A DNA stretch of 64,000 nt from an uncultured Flavobacteriaceae bacterium (GCA_947501845.1 CANMXP010000002.1:186001-250000); one strand, 5' to 3'; shown: positions 17,767 through 26,850, counted from the first letter of the stretch. Program-made: numbers and translations. Notes: generated by a model not told the origin, from the letters alone.

Positions 17767-18762
17767 ATGAAAAATAAAGTTCTTTTTTTACTGACATTGG
17801 TTTTTACAATAAGCTTATCCATACACGCTCAACGTGGTGTAAGAATTGGCTATATAGATACCGAATATATTTTAGAGAATGTTCCAGAATATCAAGAAGC
17901 TACTGCACAATTAAATCAAAAAGCAGACAAGTGGAAAAACGAAATTGGTGCTAAGCTGGGAGCTATTGAACAAAAGCGAAAAGATTTAAGTAACGAAAAA
18001 GCGCTTTTAACAAAAGAACTTATCGAGGAAAGAGAAGAAGACATTGCGTTTGAAGAAAAAGAGATTCTTGATTATCAGCAAAAACGTTTTGGTCCCAATG
18101 GTGACTTGTTCATTCAAAAAAAGCAATTGATGCAGCCTATTCAAGATCAAATTTTTGCAGCAGTTCAAGATATGGCTGCGAATAGAAAATATGATTTTAT
18201 TTTTGATAAATCGTCTGATGCCGTGATGCTTTTTTCAGCAAAGCGATTCGATTTAAGTGAACAAATATTAAGAAGTATAACAAGAACTTCAAAACGTAAA
18301 CAAGCACAATCTAAAGCCGAGCGCAGAGCTGCTAAAGAAGAAGAATTGGTTCCAGAAATTAATTACGAATTGGAAGCCCGTCAAAAAGCTTTAGATGAAA
18401 AAAAAGAAGAAAGAGAAAGTGCTATTGAAAAAAGAAGACAGGAGATTTTAGCGGCTCGTGAAGCGAAGAAAAAAGAGGCAGAAGCTAGACGTCAAAAAAT
18501 ATTGGAAGAGCGGGAAAAAGCAAAACAAGCAAAGCTCGATGCTAGAAATAAAACATCAAAAACCAATACTGCTGAAGAAGAAGTATCAAAAACTGATGAT
18601 ACTAAAACAGGAGAAGGAGCAGGAGAAACAAAAACAAAAGCCCAGCTTATTGAAGAAAATAGACAAAAAAAATTAGAGGAAAGAGCAGCTAGAAAAAAGG
18701 CTCTGGAAGAAAGAAAGAAAAAAATATTAGAAGACCGTCAGAAAGCAAAAGACAGTATTTAA
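17767..18762 (+). CDS. OmpH/Skp family periplasmic chaperone with a long charged tail
   Basis: The 331-residue product has a signal peptide (about 1-21), then the OmpH/Skp core (RIGYIDTEYILENVPEYQEA start, coiled-coil arms, and a YDFIFDKSSDAVMLFSA end near 155). Skp-like proteins hold unfolded outer-membrane proteins for BamA. Beyond about residue 175 it continues for about 150 residues as a highly charged, Lys/Glu/Arg/Ala-rich predicted coiled coil with repeated EERxxAxxxK-type units, ending RQKAKDSI. This roughly doubles the family's usual length. It is directly downstream of bamA and upstream of a second normal-length homologue. Confidence 0.9.
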   Translation: MKNKVLFLLTLVFTISLSIHAQRGVRIGYIDTEYILENVPEYQEATAQLNQKADKWKNEIGAKLGAIEQKRKDLSNEKALLTKELIEEREEDIAFEEKEILDYQQKRFGPNGDLFIQKKQLMQPIQDQIFAAVQDMAANRKYDFIFDKSSDAVMLFSAKRFDLSEQILRSITRTSKRKQAQSKAERRAAKEEELVPEINYELEARQKALDEKKEERESAIEKRRQEILAAREAKKKEAEARRQKILEEREKAKQAKLDARNKTSKTNTAEEEVSKTDDTKTGEGAGETKTKAQLIEENRQKKLEERAARKKALEERKKKILEDRQKAKDSI

Positions 18763-18806
18763 ACAAAAAACAATTTATAACACATATTAATTAATACTAT
18801 TTAAAA

Positions 18807-19307
18807 ATGAAACAATTTAAAACTCTTTTATTAGCAACCGCATTATGTCTTGGAACCATAAGTTTTACCCAAGCCCAAAGCAAAGTTGCACATATAAATA
18901 CTCAAGAATTAATAGCGGCTATGCCAGCAGCTAAAGCAGCACAAGCTGAGTTAGAAACTTTGGGTAAAACATATCAAACCGATATGCAAGCTATGGCTAC
19001 CGAGTATCAAAATACAGTAAAGCAATTTGATGCAGAAGCAAGTACAAAAACAGATGAAGAAAACCAAAAGAGATATGCCGAGCTTGCCGAGAAACAACAA
19101 CGTATTCAACAATTTCAAGCAGACGCACGTCAAGATTTAGCAAAAAAGGAAGCTGAATTATTTAAGCCTATTCAGGAAGAAGCATTTGCAGCAATAAACA
19201 AGGTTTCTAAAGCTTTAGGATATGAGTATGTTTTAGAAAGAACGACTTTAATTGTAGCAGACGGAAAGGATATTTTATCCGAAGTTAAAAAAGAATTGGG
19301 CATATAA
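18807..19307 (+). CDS. OmpH/Skp family periplasmic chaperone
   Basis: The 166-residue product has a signal peptide (about 1-23, TISFTQAQS), an N-terminal strand KVAHINTQELIAAMPAAKAA, two long coiled-coil arms rich in Gln, Glu and Ala, and the closing YEYVLERTTLIVADGKDI segment. This is the standard Skp architecture: a trimeric periplasmic chaperone for outer-membrane proteins. It is 44 bases after the longer paralogue, and the pair follows bamA, consistent with one biogenesis operon. A rho-independent terminator lies 34 bases downstream. Confidence 0.93.
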   Translation: MKQFKTLLLATALCLGTISFTQAQSKVAHINTQELIAAMPAAKAAQAELETLGKTYQTDMQAMATEYQNTVKQFDAEASTKTDEENQKRYAELAEKQQRIQQFQADARQDLAKKEAELFKPIQEEAFAAINKVSKALGYEYVLERTTLIVADGKDILSEVKKELGI

Positions 19308-19341
19308 GTATATAAAATTACTAAACCGTAAAAATTACTAG

Positions 19342-19371
19342 AAGCTGCCTGTTCAAGGCAGCTTTTTTTAT
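19342..19371 (+). terminator. Rho-independent terminator after the bamA-ompH operon
   Basis: A 9-bp perfect stem AAGCTGCCT / AGGCAGCTT (19342-19350 and 19356-19364) with a 5-base loop runs into a T tract. It ends the bamA-ompH-ompH run before murI. Confidence 0.9.
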
Positions 19372-19538
19372 GAAATGATCTAAACTTTCATGTTTTATTT
19401 AAGCTAAAATGAATGACAATATTTCAACCCATGAGTAAAATCAATGCTATTAAAGGGCAGTACTTAGCCTGTTTTAATAAGAAATGGGGCACAAGGTATT
19501 CCATTTGAATTATTTACTTTTATGCGAATTATAATTAT

Positions 19539-20318
19539 ATGAACAAGCAAGCTATTGGTATTTTTGACTCTGGTATTGGTGGTACATCTATCTGGAAGGA
19601 GATCCATACACTTTTACCTAATGAAGACACCATCTATCTGGCCGATAGTTTTAATGCGCCTTACGGACCAAAAGGGAAAGAAGCCATTATTAACTTAAGT
19701 ATTAAAAACACGGAATACTTAATAAATAAAGGATGCAAACTCATAGTTGTTGCCTGTAATACAGCCACTACTAACGCTATAGACTACCTGCGAGACACTT
19801 ATAAGGTTCCTTTTATTGGTATTGAACCAGCCATAAAACCTGCAGCTCTACAAACTAAAAATAATGCCATAGGTATTTTAGCAACTAAAGGCACTTTAAG
19901 TAGCGCATTATTTTCTAAAACATCTGGCATATTTGCCAGTAATAAAAATGTTATCGAGCAAGTTGGTGAAGGCATTGTAGAGCTTATAGAAAAAGGTAAG
20001 TTACAATCTGAGGAAATGAAGGTCCTTTTAAAAACATACCTAAAACCAATGATTGATGCCAATATAGATTACCTCGTATTAGGTTGCACACATTACCCCT
20101 ATTTAATCCCTTTATTAGTTGAGTTACTCCCTAGCCACGTTAAAATTATAGATTCTGGAGAAGCAGTTGCCCGACAAACAAAAACTATTCTGAAGGAAAA
20201 TAATCTGCTCGATACAGAAAGTTTTAAAAGCAATAATCACTTTTATACCAATGGAGACCCAAGTATTATGCAATTGCTTTTAAATTCCAAATTTAATGTT
20301 GAATATCTAGATTTTTAA
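19539..20318 (+). CDS. murI: Glutamate racemase
   Basis: MurI converts L-glutamate to D-glutamate for peptidoglycan synthesis. The 259-residue product shows IGIFDSGIGG at the N-terminus (Asp10, Ser11), the first catalytic cysteine Cys73 in VACNTATTNA and the second, Cys183, in LGCTHYPYL. The length is normal. A terminator lies 167 bases upstream, so it is probably a separate transcript. It is convergent with the gamma-carbonic-anhydrase-like gene, with only 44 bases between stops. Cytoplasmic. Confidence 0.96.
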   Translation: MNKQAIGIFDSGIGGTSIWKEIHTLLPNEDTIYLADSFNAPYGPKGKEAIINLSIKNTEYLINKGCKLIVVACNTATTNAIDYLRDTYKVPFIGIEPAIKPAALQTKNNAIGILATKGTLSSALFSKTSGIFASNKNVIEQVGEGIVELIEKGKLQSEEMKVLLKTYLKPMIDANIDYLVLGCTHYPYLIPLLVELLPSHVKIIDSGEAVARQTKTILKENNLLDTESFKSNNHFYTNGDPSIMQLLLNSKFNVEYLDF

Positions 20319-20362
20319 TAAAAAAATATGGGGTCCTGCAAAGACCGAATTCAAAATAAATA

Positions 20363-20905
20363 TTATTCTTTAAACCAGCTTGAATATTTTATATAATTAT
20401 CGGCAATTCTATTTATTTCACCAGAAATAAGTGCTTTACTAATATCTTTTACTTTTTTCGCAGGAACGCCTGCATAAATACTACCAGCCTCTACTCGAGT
20501 ACTTTTAGTGACTACAGCTCCTGCTGCAATAATACTATTACTTTCTACCACACAGTCGTCCATAATAATACTCCCCATACCAATTAAAACATTGTCATGA
20601 ATAGTACACCCATGCACCAGGGCATTGTGACCAATTGAAACATTATTACCAATAGTGGTTGGCGACGTTTTGTAGGTAGCGTGTATTACAGCCCCATCTT
20701 GTACATTGACCTTATTCCCTATTTTAATGTAATTAACATCACCTCTAACTACAGCGCTAAACCAAACACTACATTGATTGCCCATGGTTACTTCACCAAC
20801 TATGGTCGCATTTTCTGCAACAAAACAATCATTTGGTATCTGAGGGGATTTTCCTTTTACTGGCAATATTACTGGCATAATCAAGTTTGTTTTTTTCATT
20901 TCCAT
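20363..20905 (-). CDS. Gamma carbonic anhydrase family protein (left-handed beta-helix)
   Basis: The 180-residue product is a hexapeptide-repeat protein (repeats such as ATIVGEVTMGNQCSVWF, GDVNYIKIGNKVNVQDG). It keeps the three zinc-ligand histidines of the gamma-CA fold: His75 in AVIHATY, His93 in SIGHNA and His98 in LVHGC. Many relatives (YrdA/PaaY-type) have weak or unproven carbonic anhydrase activity, so the exact reaction is uncertain. The start could also be the Met at residue 3 or residue 10; the family core begins PVILPVKG just after Met10. A possible -7 box TATTTTTG (minus strand, 20968-20975) precedes it. Confidence 0.87.
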   Translation of the reverse strand: MEMKKTNLIMPVILPVKGKSPQIPNDCFVAENATIVGEVTMGNQCSVWFSAVVRGDVNYIKIGNKVNVQDGAVIHATYKTSPTTIGNNVSIGHNALVHGCTIHDNVLIGMGSIIMDDCVVESNSIIAAGAVVTKSTRVEAGSIYAGVPAKKVKDISKALISGEINRIADNYIKYSSWFKE

Positions 20906-20937
20906 AAAGAAGGAAATCTTATTTGTTTAAGTTTTAA

Positions 20938-20971
20938 TTATTGAGAATCCTACATTCGTGGGAATGACAAA
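20938..20971. repeat. Degenerate intergenic repeat (GAATCCTACATTCGTGGGAATGAC type)
   Basis: The sequence from GAGAATCC to GGGAATGAC is an imperfect palindrome around ACATTCGT. It resembles short intergenic repeats common in Flavobacteriaceae genomes. It overlaps the possible promoter of the gamma-CA gene. This is a single copy in the window, so the repeat call rests on recollection. Confidence 0.3.
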
Positions 20972-20976
20972 AATAG

Positions 20977-21714
20977 TTATTTAAAATACGATAATAAATC
21001 AGATTTTTTTGAAGCCGAAACCATAATTTCCTTTCCGTTGCTAAGAACCACACCCCCACCTTTTCCTTTTACATATTTCACAACTTCATTTACATTGACT
21101 AAATATGATTTGTGCACACGTGCAAAACTAGCATTACTTAAGGCGTCTTCAAAATACTTAAGTGTTTTACTTACCAACTTTTTTTTATTTGTATTTAGAT
21201 AAATTTCGGTATAATTATCGTCCGCTTTACAATACAAAATATCAGATGTATTTATAACCTCAAAACCATCTAATTGCGGAATCGTTATTTTACCATTAAC
21301 ACCATTTGTTTTTGGAGTAAGCACCTGATCTTGAAGTGCATCTTCTTTCGTTTTAATTTCAGCAACATAATCGACTGCCTTTATAAGCTCATCAATAGAA
21401 ATAGGCTTCATTAAGTAATAAGACGCATGTGCATTCAAAGCATCTATGGCATAATGATTATAAGCCGTTACAAAAACGGTTTCAAAATTAATGTCTCCTA
21501 CTCTATCTAATAAGTCGAACGCATTACCATAGGGCATTTCTACGTCTAAAAACACTAAATCTAAATCGTCGTTATTACGAATAAGCAACAAAGCTTCCTC
21601 TACATTAGCTGCTTCTCCTAAAACTGATACATTAGGACAATATTTTTTGAGATAGTTCTTTAAAATATCCCTACTAGTTTCTTCGTCTTCGACTATAATG
21701 GAATTTAATTTCAT
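20977..21714 (-). CDS. LytTR-family response regulator
   Basis: The 245-residue product has a receiver domain (about 3-120) with acidic pocket Glu9-Asp10-Glu11, phosphoacceptor Asp57 in VFLDVEMP, and the conserved Lys near 104 in YYLMKPIS. A LytTR DNA-binding domain (about 145-245, with ILYCKADDNYTEIYL and FARVHKSYLVN) completes it. It is the last gene of a three-gene operon after the DUF4349 gene (start codon directly abutting that stop) and the TPR histidine kinase, so the kinase is its likely partner. Target promoters are unknown; LytTR proteins bind direct repeats. Confidence 0.95.
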   Translation of the reverse strand: MKLNSIIVEDEETSRDILKNYLKKYCPNVSVLGEAANVEEALLLIRNNDDLDLVFLDVEMPYGNAFDLLDRVGDINFETVFVTAYNHYAIDALNAHASYYLMKPISIDELIKAVDYVAEIKTKEDALQDQVLTPKTNGVNGKITIPQLDGFEVINTSDILYCKADDNYTEIYLNTNKKKLVSKTLKYFEDALSNASFARVHKSYLVNVNEVVKYVKGKGGGVVLSNGKEIMVSASKKSDLLSYFK

Positions 21715-22590
21715 TTAATTGTTTAAGTTTTTAATAATAGTGTTGAATAAATTTAATTTATCCAAAATCAATAAAGCTAAATAGACTAATCCTACTATAA
21801 AAAACAAGATTATCATTAATTGCATGTAAGTTGAAACAGTCCAATCTAAAGCAACCTTTATACGATGCATCAAACCTATTTTATTTTCTACACCTTCTAT
21901 CAACGAAAATTTAATAGTACAAAACTCATTTTCTTCATCATAATTTCCCAATTGCACACCTAAACCTTGTAACTCTTCCTCAATGCTTAATATTCTATTT
22001 TCTAAATTAATATATTCTTCAATTTTGCCTCCTTTAGACTTTAATTCGATTAGAGAGTTTCTAATTTTTAAAAGTGATTGCTTTTTTGCATTAAGCTGTT
22101 TGTATTCGTTTGTTTTATCCTTTTTTGTGATTTCCTTTGATTGAACCTTTCCTATTTTAGATAAAGAAACATATAAACTATCAAATTTTTCGGGCTGTAC
22201 TCCAATTAATAATTGCATTCGTCTATTTCCATTATTCCCACTGTTTTGTTCAAATTGAATGATGGCTTCATGCCTCTTAATTTCTTTACTCAATGAACTT
22301 TTCTCTTTTTCAAACTCAGAAGATTTCGTATTTACAGTAGCAATTTTTTCATATTTCTGATCTACATTAATAACATTTTGTGCGTTATTAGCATTAGATT
22401 TCATCTTATATTGTTTTGAAGCATAGTTAACGCGACTGCTTGCTATTTCTTCAAAAAAAGTATTGCTATCTGCAATAGCATTGGGGTATTCTGTATATCC
22501 ATAAAAAATTCTAAAAACAAATAGAATTACAAATAACAGCACTAAATAGAACACACCTTTTTTTAGTTTCTTTTTAAGTGTTTTTTTCAT
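21715..22590 (-). CDS. DUF4349 domain-containing membrane protein
   Basis: The 291-residue product has an N-terminal transmembrane segment (about 12-30) after a Lys-rich start (MKKTLKKKLKKG), a long extracytoplasmic segment with coiled-coil character (about 85-215, QLNAKKQSLLKIRNSLIELK) and a C-terminal transmembrane helix (about 250-275). This matches DUF4349, a family of unknown function anchored by both ends. The gene is inserted between the kinase and regulator genes with gaps of 2 and 0 bases, so it is co-translated with the two-component system and may modulate or sense for it. That role is inference. Confidence 0.8.
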   Translation of the reverse strand: MKKTLKKKLKKGVFYLVLLFVILFVFRIFYGYTEYPNAIADSNTFFEEIASSRVNYASKQYKMKSNANNAQNVINVDQKYEKIATVNTKSSEFEKEKSSLSKEIKRHEAIIQFEQNSGNNGNRRMQLLIGVQPEKFDSLYVSLSKIGKVQSKEITKKDKTNEYKQLNAKKQSLLKIRNSLIELKSKGGKIEEYINLENRILSIEEELQGLGVQLGNYDEENEFCTIKFSLIEGVENKIGLMHRIKVALDWTVSTYMQLMIILFFIVGLVYLALLILDKLNLFNTIIKNLNN

Positions 22591-22592
22591 TA

Positions 22593-24782
22593 TTAATCTT
22601 TTTTAAGTGTTACAATAACTTTAGTCCCTACGTCTTCGTCCTCTTGAAAATCATCAATTAGCACATCTACTTTATCTTTATACATCTCGTTCAAAATAGC
22701 AACACGTTTTTTAATATTACCCATTCCTTTTGAGTTTTGCTTTTGCTGATTCTCAGTTTTTAGAGCTTTCGATTTTTCTCGTCCAATACCATCATCAGTA
22801 ATCGTAATTTTTATTTCGTCCAATGTCATTTGAGTAATTCCAATCTGTAAATGTCCCTTAGATTTTTTATAGCGCAACCCGTGCCACACAGCATTTTCAA
22901 TATAGGGCTGTAACAACATGGGAGGTATTACAAAATCCTGAACATTAATATTTTCATCAATGCGAATGTCATAATCAAACTTATCCTGAAACCTGAAATG
23001 CTCTAATTTGGTGTATAGCTCCAACAGTTTAATTTCTTTTTCAAGTGGAATAAAATCTTCCTCACTATTTTCTAAAACAGCACGCATTAACAACGAAAAA
23101 TCGGTAAGATATTTATTGGCTGTACGCTCATCGTTTGATGTTATAAAACTATTTACAGAATTTAAGGCATTAAATATAAAATGCGGATTCATTTGACTAC
23201 GCAAGCTTTTTAGAGCTAATAAATTATTTGCTAATCGCTGTTGCCTAATATATTTAAACATTAAGAGTGCAGTAACCAATAGTAATAAAACACCTCCTAT
23301 AAGCGAGTAAATTATTAATTTTTGACGCTTGGTCTGTTCGGTAGTCAATTGAAATTGGCTCTCCGTTAAAGCCCTATCACTTTCCAAACTCAATATTCTA
23401 TTTTGTTTGCTAACAATATCTTTACTAAATCTTGTAGCTTGCGATATTTCTTGTTCTTTTTTTATATATAGTTTTTCTACTAAATCAACATAGCTTTGAT
23501 ATGCAATGAGTGCTTTATCAAATTGCCCAGCATCTCTATAGATTTCAGATAATTTTCTAGTAGCATCTTTTTGCACAATAAGATCTTCCTTACTATCAGC
23601 TACTTCAATACTTTCTTCAAGATATGAAATAGCATTCTCGTAGTCTTTTTGCAATGCATAAGCATTTCCTATTTTATAATTTTGTTTTTGCGTCGTTAAG
23701 GCACTTTCATTATCTGAAATAGAATCGCTCTGAAAATCATTTATATCTTCTAAAGCTTCTTTTCTCAATGCTATTTCACTTGAATAATTACTATTGGTAC
23801 TTTGAAAATCTGCCGCTCTAACTTTTTCTTCAGCAGCTCGTTTTTTATTTTGTGTAAGCGCAAGCTTCATGGATTTATCAAAATACCCTTCTGCTTTCTG
23901 CACCTCGCCTTTGGCATCATAAACCTGTGCAATTTTTGAATTTAAATCTGTAATTTTAGGTGTTATCAAATATTTTTGGGCAACGACTAATCCTTTTTGA
24001 TAATTGTCAATTGAAAGCTTATAATTTTTAGTTAAAAGATATACATCGCCAAGGCCTTCATATAATTGAACCAACTGCCAATTGGATAATTCTTTTTTAT
24101 TAATTTCTTTGTACGTTTGAATGCTTTCCTGATAGTTTTTATTCTGCTTATATGCACCAGCTAATTTTAATTTAACAATATTAGTCTTCATATTCTGATT
24201 ACTAATTCTATAATTAGAAACCGCTAAATCATATTGTTTCCAAAACGTATGGATATCACCTAAAACTTCATAAGTTTCTGCATTTTCTTTTACAGAATTG
24301 CTTTCTACAAGTGCCTTTTCAATAAATTGAATACTGCGTTTGGCATCTTTTTTTAAATAGGTTTCGGCAGAATCTATTAATGATTTAAACTGATTAGGAT
24401 TCTGCCTTGAAGACTTTTTTAGTTTATTATACTCGGCTTCTTCTTTGTTAGACTCTACCTCTACAGTAATACGCTCATTGCTTTGAATGGTATAATATAC
24501 CGTTTCAAAATCTTTATGTCTTATAATAAGCTCGTCTCCTTTTTTAGCTTCAATCCTAAAATCACCAGCATAATCTGTGGTAGTATAAGCACCTCCATTA
24601 ACTTCTACATTAACATTTGGAATGGGGTCACGCGTATCACTTTCAATCACAGAGCCCCTAATAGTAAATCTTGGTTCTTGCTCTTCACTTACGTCCTTAT
24701 TATATACCTGAGCAAGCATACCTGTTGTACCTAGCATCATGCATAAAAACCATATGTATTTAATTTTAATAACTATTCGCAT
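22593..24782 (-). CDS. LytS-type sensor histidine kinase with CarboxypepD-reg-like and TPR sensor region
   Basis: The 729-residue product has a signal peptide (about 1-24), a carboxypeptidase-regulatory-like beta-sandwich (about 38-110, FTIRGSVIESDTRDPIPNVN), then TPR repeats (about 130-440) in the periplasm. A transmembrane helix lies at about 489-509. The cytoplasmic part is a His_kinase domain with phosphoacceptor His534 in NPHFIFNALNSV and a HATPase domain (NAVWHGLRYKKSKG near 632, DDGIGREKSK). This architecture suits sensing of a periplasmic or outer-membrane partner. It leads an operon with a DUF4349 protein and a LytTR regulator, and is divergent from the rhodanese gene. Confidence 0.92.
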   Translation of the reverse strand: MRIVIKIKYIWFLCMMLGTTGMLAQVYNKDVSEEQEPRFTIRGSVIESDTRDPIPNVNVEVNGGAYTTTDYAGDFRIEAKKGDELIIRHKDFETVYYTIQSNERITVEVESNKEEAEYNKLKKSSRQNPNQFKSLIDSAETYLKKDAKRSIQFIEKALVESNSVKENAETYEVLGDIHTFWKQYDLAVSNYRISNQNMKTNIVKLKLAGAYKQNKNYQESIQTYKEINKKELSNWQLVQLYEGLGDVYLLTKNYKLSIDNYQKGLVVAQKYLITPKITDLNSKIAQVYDAKGEVQKAEGYFDKSMKLALTQNKKRAAEEKVRAADFQSTNSNYSSEIALRKEALEDINDFQSDSISDNESALTTQKQNYKIGNAYALQKDYENAISYLEESIEVADSKEDLIVQKDATRKLSEIYRDAGQFDKALIAYQSYVDLVEKLYIKKEQEISQATRFSKDIVSKQNRILSLESDRALTESQFQLTTEQTKRQKLIIYSLIGGVLLLLVTALLMFKYIRQQRLANNLLALKSLRSQMNPHFIFNALNSVNSFITSNDERTANKYLTDFSLLMRAVLENSEEDFIPLEKEIKLLELYTKLEHFRFQDKFDYDIRIDENINVQDFVIPPMLLQPYIENAVWHGLRYKKSKGHLQIGITQMTLDEIKITITDDGIGREKSKALKTENQQKQNSKGMGNIKKRVAILNEMYKDKVDVLIDDFQEDEDVGTKVIVTLKKD

Positions 24783-24993
24783 GGGTTATTTAATATAGTA
24801 GATAAACTTACGTACTTTCCTTGGTATAATAAAATGATGATTTTATAAATCTATAGTTTTCTAACCCCAAAAAGAAGACTTTACATACTTAAAACCACTT
24901 TTCACTCAATCAAACTTGGTCTTTACTCATTGTCCTTTTTTTAAGAACTAAGTTGGATATAGATTTACGGTGTTAATCAAAAACAATCATCTT

Positions 24994-25533
24994 ATGAAAA
25001 CTATACTTTCAATCTTTATTTTTTCTCTCCTCATATTTTCAGACGACAGAAATGAAACGATTAAATATCCAAAAGCAAAGGTTAGCTATTCTGCATTTGA
25101 AGATTTAGTGAAACAAGTAAAAAAACATCGACAGAAAAGACTCATTAATTTAAATCAGTTTTTAACTAAAAGTGAATCAGAAGATGTAGTGATATTAGAT
25201 ACGCGTTCTAAAGAAATGTATACCAGAAAGCACATCAAAGGCGCCATTCACTTAAATTTTTCAGATTTCACTCAAGAAAACCTTAACAAATTAATCCCTA
25301 ATGCAAACACAACCATCCTCATTTACTGCAATAATAATTTTGAAGGGGATGAAATTAATTTCGCAAGTAAAATAGTACTTCCAAAAGTAATCAAGAGAGA
25401 TATAAAGCCAATTACATTAGCTCTTAATATACCCACATATATAAACCTTTATGGGTACGGTTACAGAAATATATACGAATTATCAGAACTGATTACTCTT
25501 TTTGATGAAAGAGTTGAATACGAAGAACAATAA
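24994..25533 (+). CDS. Rhodanese-like domain protein, probably exported
   Basis: The 179-residue product begins MKTILSIFIFSLLIFSDD, a likely signal peptide or anchor, and carries one rhodanese fold from about residue 55 (VVILDTRSKEMYTRKHIKGAIHLNF) with the active-site cysteine in ILIYCNNNFEGDE. Rhodaneses carry sulfur as a cysteine persulfide. I chose the ATG at 24994; a GTG at 24970 is in frame but would place eight residues before the hydrophobic start. It is 21 bases upstream of a vWA lipoprotein gene on the same strand, so the two are probably one operon. Substrate unknown. Confidence 0.82.
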   Translation: MKTILSIFIFSLLIFSDDRNETIKYPKAKVSYSAFEDLVKQVKKHRQKRLINLNQFLTKSESEDVVILDTRSKEMYTRKHIKGAIHLNFSDFTQENLNKLIPNANTTILIYCNNNFEGDEINFASKIVLPKVIKRDIKPITLALNIPTYINLYGYGYRNIYELSELITLFDERVEYEEQ

Positions 25534-25554
25534 TAAATTAAAAACACACTTATC

Positions 25555-26712
25555 ATGAAAACATACTTTAAAACATGCTTATTCTTTCTCACGCTAACAA
25601 CCTTCATGGCTTGCAATGCGAACAATAAAAAACAAGAATTGGCATATAACTCAACAGAAAAAAAACACCACGATCCTAGCAAACAATTTATTAAAGTAGC
25701 ACTTCTATTAGATACCAGTAATAGTATGGACGGGCTTATAGACCAAGCTAAAGCACAGCTTTGGGGCATCGTAAACGAATTGTCTTATGCCAAATGTGGC
25801 ACCAACAAGCCTAGTTTACAAATTGCTTTATATGAATATGGCAACGATAGATTAAATGGGAGTGAAGGTTATATTAGGCAAGTCTTATCTTTTAGCGATG
25901 ACCTGGATGAAATTTCTAAAGAGCTGTTCTCGTTAACTACCAATGGCGGTGAAGAATATTGCGGTCAAGTTATACAAACCTCACTAAATCAATTAAACTG
26001 GGGTAAAAATCCAGACGATTTAAAACTTATTTTCATTGCTGGCAATGAACCTTTTACCCAAGGAAAAATAAATTACAAAGATGCATCGGCCAATGCAAAA
26101 GAAAAAGATATTACCATAAATACGATTTTTTGTGGCGATTACAACCAAGGAATTTCTTCTTCTTGGAAAGATGGTGCTCAATTAACAAACGGTGATTATA
26201 TAGCCATTAATCAAAACAAAACAACAGTACATATTGCATCGCCATACGATGATGAGATTTTAATACTAAATAAGAGACTAAATAAAACTTATGTGGTTTA
26301 TGGACAAATGGGAAGGCAAAAAAAGGAACTTCAAGCCGAACAAGATTCTAATGCTGGACAATACAGTAAAGCAAATGCCGTAAGTAGAACGGTAAGTAAG
26401 AGTTCCCATCTGTACAAAAATAAAACCTGGGATTTGGTAGACGCCGTAGAGGAAGAAGAAATCGTTATTGAGGATATTAAAGACGATGCTTTACCTGAAG
26501 AGTTGAAAGGAAAAACCAAAGACGAAATTAAAACTTATGTCACTGAAAAAAGTAAAGAGCGAGGTGCTATTCAAAAAAAGATTCAAGAACTTAATACGAA
26601 GCGTAAAGAATATATCGTAAAACAGAAAAAAAGCACTGATAATGGGTTGGAAAATGCCATGACCAAAGCCATAAAAGAACAAGCAAAAAGGAAAAAATAT
26701 AGTTGGAAATAA
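25555..26712 (+). CDS. von Willebrand factor type A domain lipoprotein
   Basis: The 385-residue product has a lipoprotein signal with lipobox cysteine Cys20 (TTFMACNAN). A vWA domain begins near residue 45, with the metal-site DTSNS motif at 53-57 in VALLLDTSNSMDGLID. The C-terminal third (about 285-385) is highly charged (Lys/Glu-rich, DEIKTYVTEKSKERGAIQKK) and probably helical. vWA domains bind proteins through a metal ion; the partner is not evident. It forms a likely operon with the preceding rhodanese gene. The combination is seen in related genomes as far as I recall, but I know of no assigned function. Confidence 0.83.
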   Translation: MKTYFKTCLFFLTLTTFMACNANNKKQELAYNSTEKKHHDPSKQFIKVALLLDTSNSMDGLIDQAKAQLWGIVNELSYAKCGTNKPSLQIALYEYGNDRLNGSEGYIRQVLSFSDDLDEISKELFSLTTNGGEEYCGQVIQTSLNQLNWGKNPDDLKLIFIAGNEPFTQGKINYKDASANAKEKDITINTIFCGDYNQGISSSWKDGAQLTNGDYIAINQNKTTVHIASPYDDEILILNKRLNKTYVVYGQMGRQKKELQAEQDSNAGQYSKANAVSRTVSKSSHLYKNKTWDLVDAVEEEEIVIEDIKDDALPEELKGKTKDEIKTYVTEKSKERGAIQKKIQELNTKRKEYIVKQKKSTDNGLENAMTKAIKEQAKRKKYSWK

Positions 26713-26738
26713 AAGAAACCATATTCTAAACAATTAGC

Positions 26739-26803
26739 TGTCCGTTTGAGTGCCGTTGAGAACTTTTAATATTAAAATATCTTGACTGCGCTCGATGGGG
26801 CAA
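26739..26803. repeat. Inverted pair of degraded short repeats between vWA and porP genes
   Basis: The segment CCGTTTGAGTGCCGTTGAGAAC (26741-26762, 22 bases; core TGAGTGCCGTTGAGAAC) is followed by CTTGACTGCGCTCGATGGGG (26781-26800), which is its diverged reverse complement. The core relates to the GAGCGCAGTCGA repeat seen near 62.7 and 63.2 kb. Confidence 0.45.
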
Positions 26804-26850
26804 TAGTTCGTTCAAATATTTTATCAGAAAATAGTGTGTTTTATTACGCG

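Noticed and set aside
19372-19538. Possible small RNA or riboswitch in the gap before murI
   Set aside because: No stable hairpin or known conserved core beyond the terminator was seen, and only a weak -7-like TACTTTTA is present.
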